From the NCBI GenBank assembly GCA_013398615.1, contig VZSR01003282.1:323633-387632 (forward strand): a DNA stretch of 64,000 nt. The letters are read 5' to 3'. Position 1 is the stretch's first letter, and each line of letters opens with the position of its first letter. The translations under genes and the position numbers were made by a program. The notes under the pieces were generated by a model, which saw only the letters and a list, made by a program, of their open reading frames with translations, ran no database searches and was not told the origin of the DNA. This stretch comes from Brachypodius melanocephalos. Lineage: Eukaryota > Chordata > Aves > Passeriformes > Pycnonotidae. Of the stretch, positions 13,426 to 25,400 are shown in pieces.

Positions 13426-16400
13426 TTTTTTTTTTCACCTTCTCAAGAGTTTTCCAACTGAGTAGGTAGTAAAATATACATGGTGAAAGCTCCAGAGAGA
13501 CTAGTATATGTTCCACCTACTACTTTTTGTTGCTGATTCAAGCTATTCAGCTTTTGAAGAGCTGGGTTACCCTTCCTTTGAGGTAGAACCAAAGAAAGAA
13601 ATGGTGAATCAGTTGCTGACTGCTTAAGAATTAAAAAGACAGTACAACAGGAAAAAAGGGTAATATTGCAGCAGTTATATGTAATTTTTGCAGTTGCTAT
13701 AAAATAATTTCAAGAGTGTGTTAAACTTTACATACAAAATTTGTTTCACTTAGTTTTACAATTGGTTTGAAGATGTAACTATTTTCAAACTGCTTTAAAT
13801 ACATTATTCTGTTTGCTTAAGTCTGATTTCATGTAAGAGTTTTCATATTGTAACAAGAGAAAGAAGTAACAGTAATATGTTTCATGAAATAGAGGAAATC
13901 AAGAGGAAACTATAAGTAACTTTTAAAATGTGAAAATATGTAAACAGTGGAAGTGAGACAGTATCTTTGATTCGAAAGTGTTGTAACAGTGATTGAAAGC
14001 ATGGAGCAGGTGTGTTCAAGCTGCAGGACAGGCCCAGGTGCAGCCCCTGCAAACACTTTGTGTCCCGTGCAGAGGCACACAATGTCCCCACTGCCCCGAT
14101 TGCAGCTCCTCACCCCAAAAACATCCCTGAGACAGGTTTGGTGCCCAGCCACCTTCCAGCTGGGGGTCTTCTTGTGTGACTGCTGGGCACCAGGTACATT
14201 CACCTGGGTACTAAAGCAGGTATATTCATTCGCCTGAGGCACTGAACCAGGTATATTCACCTGGCACTGAGCTCAGATCCATCTGACATGTTTTTGCGTG
14301 TTTTCTCCTCTGAAGGAGGATTTTAGCTTTGTTTCTGGGTGCTGAGGGACTGTGTCTGGGGGATTTTCAAGCCCTTCCTTATCTGTGTGTGAGTGCAGCA
14401 AAGAGCAATCCTACACCTTTTGCTGCTGGTGTCCCCAGCCCAGCTGGGGCAGAGTGGGGACACGTCTGTGTGTCATGTCGGGGCGTGGGTGTGTCTGGGT
14501 GTGGGTGTGTCTGGGCGTGGGTGTATCTGGGTGCGTTTGCTCACTGCTCCTGTGCATGTGAACACGGAGGGGTCGTGGTGGGTTTGTGCAGCTTTGCCCC
14601 GGGCAGGAAAGTTGCAGGTTGTTTCCACCTGGGCCAAATGGAATCCCAGCATTTTGGACTCAGAACATCATTCCTTTGCTGAACTAGATGTGGAGTGAGA
14701 TCTTTATTAATTTCTCCCTGCTCTGAACTAAACCAAGAGTTTCCCATGTGTTTTTCTTGCCTTGCTGCCATTTTGCCATAGGACAATGTATCACATAACT
14801 GGGGAGAGGGAGAAAAGGGTCTGAGCATGAGTTGAGGGAGCTGCTGGGGCTGGAGATCCAGACAGGAGTTCTGGAGGAAAGGGAGGCCAGGGCAGCACAG
14901 AGGAGGAGTGGAAGGGAGCTTTGTCCTCAGCATGCACCGGGAGGCCAGAGCCAGTCATGGTGCAGGAGGGTGAGAGGAAAGCTCTAGTCCTGGGCAGCCC
15001 TGGGCTCCTGATGCTCTTCTCTCCATTGCTGGCTGGCCAGAGTCACTCCAGCAGCCTTCCCTGGCAGGCTTTCCTCTGCTCTGAGCAGGAACTCCATCTG
15101 TCTCTAAAGCAGGTATTCCCATTTTATCCCAAGTGTGAGGCAATGTTCTTGTGAAGCCCTCAGACAGTCTGAGAGCCTCTCTAATTGGATAGATTTTGTA
15201 AAAAACTCCTTTTTAGTAATACATTTTTGAAATTTATTTTCTTGACATACTTTCATTCTTTCATCTTCCCACCTGTAAGAAAGTATGTTTTTTGTTCTCC
15301 TGCTTATCTTTCCTCAACTTTCCCTCCAGGGACATAGGAATGGGAAAGAAAAGAAGAAAATGGACTGATTTTTTTTTTCTCCTTCTCCTCTCATTAATTT
15401 TGATATGAAATGCAACAAGCTTATTTAATGAAAATTGGTTACATTTGAGCCCATTGTTCTTTAGAAAAACACAGTTTTGAAAAAAGCTATTAGGTACATC
15501 ATTCTGTATTTAAAAGTTTCCATGTGAAGGCATTTGATAAAGCTGTTGAATATGTTCAAAACACAACCTTTAATTTTCCCTGCAGATTAAAAAAGCAGAG
15601 CAAGTTTCAAAAATTAGCAAAGAGCAAATGCTGCTGAAACAGCATCGTCAGGTGTGGTGGCAAGAGTATAAAAGGCTGAGGGAGAGCAGGTAAGAGCTGA
15701 GGAATCTGAGTGAGGGATTACTAAAGAGACTTCAGCAGATGGGGTTTTTGGGCTGGCATGCTTGATTCAGGGGACATTGAGAGAAAAAGATTATAATCCC
15801 TGATGTGAAGGTATTTTAGTGTGGGGAATGAAGGTTTGTGATCCACATGGAGAGGATCTGTGAATGAAGAGCTCACCCGAGGGCAGGAGCACCAGGGGTG
15901 TTCCTCTGGGAGCTTCTCGGAGCTGTTCAATTGATCTGCAGCATCTGAAGGCTGTCTTTGGGAGAGTAGCAGAAGTTTTCTGGTGTTTTTAGTTCCTTTC
16001 CAGTCTGCCTCCAGCCCTGTGAGGTCACACAGCAGGGGACGTTAACACTGCTCCTGTCTATTGCCCTGTGTACTCAACGAGAGCATTTGTGGTTTCTTTA
16101 CAACCTTCGTGTCCAAGTCCTTCACTTCATCCCTTCCCAGGCAAAGAATCCCCTTTTTATGTAATTGTTGGAGTTTTTAACTCTCGTCATTCTTGCAAAT
16201 GTAATGAATAAGAAATTAAAGCTTCTGCTAAATGCGTGTTCATTTCCTTTAGACAAAAAGCTGAAGAAGAAATTAGGACTTTTCTTGATGAAGAAAGCCA
16301 TAACAGCAACTTTTTTTTAAATTTGAGGGACTTGGGTAAGAATTTGTTTTTTATTTCTTAATTTTTTTAAAAAGTCAACATTATCTTGGTTGTTTGTTTG

Positions 16401-19400
16401 GGTTTTTAAATCCCTTTTTTGACAGGTTTAGATTTACAGAGCACAGTGGTGTGTAACATTTCTTGTGTGTTTGAGAAAGCTTTATGTTTCATACAGAGCA
16501 GAAATTGTCCAAGGAGCGGGACACTTATCAAACAGATGCTTTAGTTCCTGTCTGGCAGCTAAAGGAGGATTTGAAACTCCAGCTGGCTAAAATGCAGCAC
16601 TGCCTCTCAAAAGAGCCTTGTCAGAAACCTGAGATCAATTCAGCTGAGGTGTTACAGCAGGTTGGTATTTTAACTTTATTTTTACAATTTATTATCACCA
16701 TATTTTTAGCATTTTCATTTCTTTTTTGTTGAACTTTGAGACTATAACTGATGTGCAGAGTGTGCCATAAACCCACCTTCTTATCACGGTGTAAATCTGC
16801 TCATCAAAATCTGTAAAAGCAGTGTAGGGCTGGAAATCTGACTCTGTTTCTAAATAAGGGGTTTGATATTGTAACAAGAGGAAGAAGTAACAGCAACATG
16901 TTTCATGAAATAGATCAAATTTATGAAGAAGCAACAGAAGGCAATTTTGGAAGGTCTCATCCTTGAAAGTGTGGCTTTGGAAAGAGAGCTTGAAGAGTAC
17001 AAAGAAAATGTAAGCTTTTCCTTAGAGGTTCAAGTAGAAGTTTATTGAGGGGGTAAATATGATGTAGAGTAGTGTCCTACAGCATTTCTTCATTGCAGGC
17101 ATTAGTGCCCTCTTCTGAAGAGAAAAACGGGCTTTTCTTTGAGGTTCCTGTGGAGCTGCTGTCCCTGGAATGCCCCTGCCCTGTCCTGAAGGCTGTGGTG
17201 GTGCAGGAGTACCAGGAGCTGGCCAGGGGCTACTGGACAAGGCTTCAGGAGGTGGATCAGCAGCTGAAGGCTCTGTCCAGGTACTGCCACAGCTCTGCAC
17301 GGCTCTTTGGGGCTGAAATGTGTCCTGCAGCGTGCTTTGGGGGCTGTGGCTGGCCTTGCCCCTCGGGCTGATCCTGTTCTGTGCAGGGCAGGGATTGCCC
17401 AGCCCTGGGCTTGGCCAGTGGCTGTTCACACAGCTGAGGGAAGGCAGTCCTGGAAAGAGCCATCAGCTGGAATTATGAACTGCATGTCTGGTGGATTAAG
17501 GAACCAACAATCTGGTGTGCTTCATATGTCCTTTTCATGTGCTCTTGCAGGAATGGAAATTCTGTACAATAAATAGCAGGACTATGACAGAAAAGTACTG
17601 TCCTTCCAAGACACACCCTCAGTGCTTTTATCCATAAAGCAGGTTAAAAGGTCTGATCTTTTCACAGATTTTGGATCACTGCAGTAATTGTCTTCACAAA
17701 GAGATGTGAAAGATGTATACAGCTTTGATGCAGATAACCAAAAGGAGGAGAGAATTTTCTGTAAATGAAAATGTTCATTGAAAGAGCAGTATTCACAATG
17801 ATCTAGAAATGTAGTAAACCTGTATATTAATAATAGAAAGCTTAGCCTTTCTGCTGAGGCTGCCTGGAGTCCAGGAGATACTGAGTTGCAGACACTGGAT
17901 GGCCTTTGACTTCTTTTTGCCATCTCCTGATATTCCTTTGGATGGCTTCAGGTTGCCAAAAGACTGAGAAAGGGTAGGCCAGTGGAATGGTTTGAAACCT
18001 GGGCAGGAGAAACTGGGGAGAACAGGAAGGTCCCTGAATTTCTTTGGTGAAACAATCACATGTTGCTTCCAAATCTGTTTTCTGTATACACACACAGTGC
18101 AGTGTTTGTTCTGTCCCTGCTGCTGAATGAGCTTGGTGTGCTGGAAAATGCTAAAGATGCTGGGTGCCGTAGAAAGGGATGTTATCATCTACTTATGATT
18201 AGTACAGATTCTACAAATATTCTGTATCTTGTGTTACCTGGAATCTATTACTGGAGCATCCTCGCTGTTAGAATAGGATACTTATTGAAAATTGTTTTGA
18301 TTTATCCTGTATTTATAGCATGTATGAAGCCACAAATTTAAGCAGTTCTTTTTCTGCCCTCTCTGATATTTTGTTATAGTTTCTCTTACAGAAGTTTTAA
18401 CAACCTCAATGAGAAAACCTGTGACAAATGCTAAATCACTAAATATGTACCAAGTCTTTCTAGTGGTTTCAATCACAATTATGTCAAAGTTTATGATCAA
18501 AACAATTTTGGTGAAAAATGCATAAATTAAAATTCTTGATTCACACATGTGTAGCACATTCATGTGTGCTACTGAATAATAGACAGACCTGGATATAGAC
18601 AACATGATTTCTGAAAATGGTTGAAAAATCTGCTGTAGTATTTTCACTGAACATAGGCCAGGTGTGAGTTTAGGTCTAAAGGAGGAGCTAGCTAATTTTG
18701 CACCAATAATTAAATAATATTGGGACTTAAAGATAAAATGGCATCTTTGCAATGGAATGAAAATCATTGTAGCCTGAACACATGTGCAGCGGCCCTTTGA
18801 AGGAAGGAGGTTGTGATCTCCTGTAGGTGGGAAAATCACAGTGGATGTAGCTGGGGGACAGGCTGCTGATGCTGGGACAGGAATCTGCTGGGGGCTGTGA
18901 GAGGCTGCAGGGCCACAGACCCAGTTCGGGTCTGTTTGCAAATGGAGGGAACCATAAATGAACCATCAGCAATCATCTCAGGCATTTTATTTAAAACTAG
19001 ACCTTGGGGACTTTTATTTGCCTTCCGGTCTCCAAATCTTTAATGTATTGTTCATTTATGTTCCAATGATTTTATCCACAACAGCATTAAAAATGAGTTT
19101 TCAATTTAAAAAAAAAGAAGGACTTTGTTCTTCTAGCATTGCTTGCTTCCAAGGTACAGGTTTGTAAAAGACTCAGCTCACTTCTTACATTTATATTGGC
19201 TAATTTGCATGGAGATATTGTGAGTTTGCAAAGACTCAACCTCGTGATTGAAGTATTCTATAATTCATCATGCTAACTGTGATCCAAGGCACAGATAATG
19301 CTGTCAGAAATGGAGTGACAGCTCCTTGACCTCGGTGTATCCACTGTGCTCTACTGATTAACACAGCCTTAATGAAGCCTCTGCACTTACTGTCATTGCT

Positions 19401-22400
19401 CTGTACCCAGAAAGACAAAACATCCTCCTGCAAGACATTTTTTTTTATTTTTGTGATTTGAGACGTTGCTCAGTAGCACAAGGCTCTATGATAACATGAT
19501 AACACCGTCGCTTCAGCTGGGTCACTTGGCACTTCACTTCCTCTGTCATCATATGTTGAATGCACAGTAAAGGAGCCTTCAGTTAATGCTATTCTGGCAT
19601 TGCACAGCCCATTTTTAACAGTTCAGACTGTCTGGAAGAGTGAATTTGGAAAATGCACATAGAACATTCAAAAAAGAAACTTTAGAATAAGATAATGTTC
19701 TGGTCTGGTCTATTCTGGGTGATTTTCATTCACACTAGAATGCACATTACAGTAGTCATTGCTTTTAGAAATGGAAGAAGAGCTTTGGGGTTTTTTCAAC
19801 CCTTATACAGGATTATAATGTTTTATAATCTGTTTTAATTTCTTTTGATGTTGCTAAAACTCAAATTTTTGTGTCTGGAAAATACCCAGGTCCTGAGCTA
19901 TCCCACAAATTGTGGACTTGGACTGATGCATGTTGGAATGATTCTCTGAGCACTATTGTATTCTTTCCACAATTTCCAAGGGTGTCTGAATTATTTAATT
20001 CACTGAAGGATGAATGGAGTGTTGCAGACTCAGCACTGCATCCCCTGCAGGATCCTTTCAGAGGAATGGGGGAGTAGGACAGAGCCCAGGAAATGCAGCT
20101 CCTCTTCCACCGGGGTGTTTGTGCTGCAGCGCTGGCAATGCCAGCATCAGCAGCAGGGGGTTGGTGTCTCACTCAGTGGCACGGTGTGTGTGTCATGATG
20201 GCACTGAGTGTGCATGACAGTGTCACTGTGTGTGTGTGATGGTGGCACTGTGTGTGTGTGTGTCACTGTGTGTTGCACTGTGTGTGTGACACGGTGGCAC
20301 TGTGTGTGTGGCACTGTATGTGTCACGGTGTGTGTGTCATGGTGCCACTGTGTGTGTNNNNNNNNNNNNNNNNNNNNNNNNNNNNNNNNNNNNNNNNNNN
20401 NNNNNNNNNNNNNNNNNNNNNNNNNNNNNNNNNNNNNNNNNNNNNNNNNNNNNNNNNNNNNNNNNNNNNNNNNNNNNNNNNNNNNNNNNNNNNNNNNNNN
20501 NNNNNNNNNNNNNNNNNNNNNNNNNNNNNNNNNNNNNNNNNNNNNNNNNNNNNNNNNNNNNNNNNNNNNNNNNNNNNNNNNNNNNNNNGCCCAGTGCTGT
20601 CCCCGTGGGGATCGCAGCTCTCAGCGGGCACAGGGAGCTTCCCCCGGGCTGTTTGTGCTCCTCCGAGCGGGCACAGCCCGGGATTAGCGCCGGCAGATCT
20701 GTTCAGAGGGAGCAGCTGCCTGGGGGCTGCTGCGGGAGACAATTGCTGCGTTTCAGCTCTGAACAAATAGAGATTGTGCTGTGCTCAGTACAATGCTGCA
20801 CACAGGGAAAGCAGGGACTACATTTCAAATTTGGGTCAGGCATTCAGCCTGGAAAGTGTTTGTCAATATCTAGACAGTGCAGAAACTTGATAATACCTTA
20901 AATATTCATGTCAAATGTGTTGGCACTTTTCAGACTTGCTCTAGATGAGATATTCCATTCTGGAATTTTACAGAAGTGTAAGTGAGGTGACATCTTAGAT
21001 TTACTCAGCAGGATATGTTGAAATTCTCCATGTGTTTGGTGGCTATGAATATGCTGGGCTGGGTCATGCCGGGGTTTTTTTTTTTCTTTTTTTCACTATT
21101 TGTCTATGAGCAGCTGACAAAATCTCAGCACAGCTGACAAATTTTGGCACAGCTAACAAACCAAGGCATTGGCAGCCAGTTTGTCCCTACTTACAATAAA
21201 CTACTTGTAGCTCTCTCTGCAGCTGATTGGTGCCCAAAGGATCTCCCACAAAAATTTCTCCTCGTTTAGAGCAGTGCAGAGGTCCACGGTTAGCTAGCCA
21301 TTAGGGGGATATAAATGACGATATAAATGACGATATAAATGACGATATAAATGACGATATAAATGACGATATAAATGATGATATAAATGAGAGGTTGGTC
21401 TGGAGGGGCAGGAGCTGGGGCAGAGGAGTGGGCTGCAGCATCCCTGCTGTTCCTGCTCTCAGCTCAGGTGTAATGCTCCCTGACCAAGATGTGTCCCACT
21501 CTGCCTCACTCACCTGGGTGGGCAGAATATCTCTGTTTGGTTGAAATATCCAAGGTAAAACATTACAAAGCCCAGTCTCAGCTCTTAGAAGTGTCTCAGT
21601 GCTGTGGCTAAAGTGACATGTTCAGATGAGGTGTGTCATACCATCCTGAGGTGTGTCAGGACTCAGAGAAGGATTATTGATTTCTTGAATGGTAGATCAT
21701 GGAGTCTAGTCCAATATTAACTAGGTGTGAGTTTCTCACAAAAATCCCCTTTTGGAAGTACCTGCTCTTTCTCCCTGTGTAAGGATGAGGCTGTTCCAAC
21801 TCCTCACTGGATGCAGTGCTGTGGAACACTGAGGCAATGCTGGGGACTCCAGGAGCAGCTGGAGGCAGCAGGAATTTGGGGGGTGGGTAGAGTCTCGTGA
21901 TTGCCTTCTTTAATTATCTCTGGGCTCTTAGTCACTTCAGAAACCAGGTCACTGGGCTAAGAGGGACCTCTTGGTGTGACTCAAGTGTTGCTGCTTGGAT
22001 GTTAATGCTGACAATGACAGGCTGACATTAATCCCTTCAGGGCCAGGAGTTCACACTGAGGGTAGAACTGCATCCCAGCCTGTGGTGTTCCTTCAGGTGA
22101 ATGTTACTTCTTGCTGCTCTCATTTTTTGAGACAGATGCATGCAAGCTAATTGCTACAGCTCCTACCCTAAAAAATGGTGAATCCTGTGCCTTGCTGATG
22201 AGTTCATGATTGTTAGGAGTTTGGTAAACTAGATCCTCGTTTAGCTGTGTGCAGGGATTGCCACTTCATTCATCCCCTTTTAATCATTTATTTAGTGCTC
22301 AGTGGTAGAGTCTCATCATCTTCCTCTTTATCACATTGTGTTTTCCCTGGGGGGGTCACTGATTATCCATTAATGTGGCATATTTGAGAAACACAGTGAC

Positions 22401-25400
22401 ATTCCCCAATAAAAAGCCAGGTTAGAAACAGAACAATTCACTCAAATGATGACACGGTGTGATATCAGCAAAGCAATGTATGTTTGCTTTATTTCATTAA
22501 TCTGATTTTGTCACCGCTGTGACAAACATTCAGTTCATAGCATCAGGACTGTGAGCCCACTCAGAACCAAACTTCTCCTTTTCAGTGAGTAAGTTATACT
22601 GGGCTGGATTGTTTTGCATTCCTGTAGGAACAGTGACTGGAAGAAAGAAGATCAGTGGGTTTTCCAGACTGTTATCAATCAGTACCCAAGTGATCTTCAG
22701 AGGAGGAGGACTTTGTACCTGGATGTGCTGCAGAGGTATCTTCCCCACAAATCCAGGCAGGAGCTGGTAAGGGCTGATTTGCATGTTCATTTGATTATAC
22801 AAATTCTTAAACTACGTAATGAGCTGTTGTGTTAAAGAATGCATGTTTATTAAAGGTCTTTCATTTTAAAATTTCTTAATTATAAATTTTATTCTATACA
22901 GTAAAGAAGAAACATCCCTGTTTTCAAAATGCAGGAATTTGAAAACCTATCATCTCTTCAAAACAAGTCCTGGGCAGATTTTATAGTTCCACATAGTCTT
23001 ACAACCAAACTCCCAAAAATAATTTGTTAGCATTCTGCTGTACAGTTTGATAGCTGTGTTATGCCACTCTGCTTCTCTTGGTGTTTTTATTTTTCATGAG
23101 GATGTACAGCCTTGTTACACTGTCTAGGAATAGTTATTTTAATTGTTCTGTGGCACGTACATAGCATGAAGAGTGGAAAGTTATCTCCCACTCTAAGGGA
23201 GAGGCTATTTTTATATGCATAATGCTTTCAAATTGATTGCTGATTCCTCTTGCACTCCACAGTGAATAAGCACATAGCAGCTAATTGAGAAACCCATTTC
23301 AAGGCCAGAACACTTCAGGATGTCATAAGGAAAGTAGGAGGCTTTTTTTATCTCTGTCTGTATTTTTAGACAATCTACTTCTCTGTGTTAGAGGAGAGTC
23401 TAGTGCAAAGGAATGACAGTGAAGTGATACTGATAATTAGCCAGAGTTTCACTAAAAAGTAAAGTTCTTGTGGATTTCAGAAATTTTGCCCTGGACAGGA
23501 TAGGGCTGAATAGAGCTTTGGACAGTGCAGGTATGTTTGAAGCACTGCCACTATTAATGGGTCTCCCTACTTCTTGAAGGTCCATTTAAAATTTAAAACC
23601 ACTAAATTTAAAAATCCTAATTCTATATCGAGCTCGGTATGTGTATTAGCATGACAGCTGTAGAAATGTTAAAACCCTGTTTTAAAATGTTAAAGAATCT
23701 GTTGTTAAAACGTGTTTGTGACATTGGAACAGCAGCCCAGAGCCTTCCTCACCTCCTTCCCTCTGCACACAGTGCTCAGGGACAGGCACTCAGTGACAGC
23801 AGCTCCTGCAGAGCTCTGTGCTTGGGGCAGCAAACTCTGCAGCCCTGCCTTGCCCAGGAGTGTCCTGGATGCAGCAGCCTGGCACTGGGAGCTGCTGAGG
23901 CAGAGCTCAGGGGCAGCTTGAGCCAGCCCTGAGCTGACAGGAATATCCGGAATATCTAATATTCCTTAGGAATATCTAAGGCTGACAGGAATATCTGTGA
24001 GCCAGGCTCCAGGTGAGTCAGCATCCCCTGCTCCCCTGCCAGAGGCCTGGAATTAGCTCCTGGAATGGTCCCCTTGACACCTGTGAGCAGCCAGCCATCT
24101 CTAGAATCTCATTCATCCCTATGTATTTTGGGGATATAAGGCAGATTCAAGACTCTGCTGCCTCATTCTATGCAGCCTTAGCTGATACTGCTTCCTTGAA
24201 TATCCTCATGGACCTCACTGCATTAGGCCAAAGCAAGTGGAATTTGGATTGAACACTCCCTGGTTTTGCTGGGTGGTGACACTGGTGGTGGCACTGTACT
24301 GCTTGGTGAACTAAGATTTTATTTCCAGATTTCCTGTTAGGAAAGAAGTGAAGCTGATTCCCCCCGTACTGCTTTTGTACAATTGCTGTTATTGGTGCCC
24401 GTTTCTCTGCAGATCAGAAATTGCTAGGAAGAGCCTCATCTTGCTGGAAGTGCTCAATGCCTCTGGAGGTGTATTAAAGGACCTACTTATATGTGATGTC
24501 CTTCAGGGCAGGGAGGGACCCCGGCATTTCATTTATTCCTCTTGCCAAACTGCAGCTGAACAAGGAGCAGTGGGCCAGGAGGATGCTGTGGTGCTGTGCT
24601 GGAGGGTGGCACTGGCCAAGACACTGGGAGATGGTGACATCCCTGGCACATGGCAGAGTGCCCTGGGCCTGGGAACACTGGTGATACAAGGACTAAATCA
24701 GTTACACACCAGGTTTGCAAAAATGTCTAGAATTTTAACTCTATTAGCCAACAGTTGGTAAGCCTTTCTGAAATGCCTTCCTATTTCAGGTTGCTCATGA
24801 GAAGGCTTGGGATCATCAGCATTCCATCAGGAAGCAGCGCAGAGCCTTGCTGTTAGCCTGGGCTCAGCTCAGGAAAGCCTTTGTCCTCAGGGCAGTGGCA
24901 GCTGCTGCTGAGGCTGCTGCTGCTCACCAGGCAGAAGTGGTGCTGGCTGATTCCAGACAAAAGCAACTGGAGATCTGTGCTGATCTGAGAGCAAAGGTAT
25001 GCTCAGTTAGAAACCCATCACCCAATCTGTATCTAACAGATGCATTCAAAAGGAAGGTTTTACATTAACACTAATCTGTTTTCAGATAAATAATGGATAT
25101 CTGTCTGCCTTTCTATTTATTTTTAAGACATGAAACAATGGATCTCATAAGTTGTTTGCCCTTGTTATGGAAGGTTCACAGTATTCTGATTTACTGTGGT
25201 AAGAGGTGAAAAAAGGTAAAAGTACCTGTGTGGTTTTGGTAAGTGAATGGAGTATAGTGAGAGGAGGATGGACACAGGAGAAAGATGTTGTGATGTTCAT
25301 GCCTCAGGTGTTTGTAGGAGGAATCCCATTTCTGGGCATGAGAGGCATGTTAAGATTTGTTTAAACTGCTCTCTGAATTTTGACTTGCACAGAAATGAAC

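Larger units (their letters stand above)
12738..15585 (+). other. CCDC148 intron 3
   Basis: Holds the T tract at 13388, the 47-bp acceptor twin at 13846, and two minisatellites at 14182 and 14462. Otherwise unique sequence with no recognisable gene. Confidence 0.8.
17281..22627 (+). other. CCDC148 intron 8 (5.3 kb)
   Basis: Contains the TG-rich array and N gap (20181-20588), the two tandem repeats near 21113 and 21308, and two inverted motifs (19300-19322 and 22507-22526). The 219-codon reverse frame at 18282-18941 shows no family features. Confidence 0.8.

Noticed and set aside
20208..20901. Cys- and Val-rich frames of 147-199 codons
   Set aside because: They are translations of a TG-rich microsatellite and of N bases.
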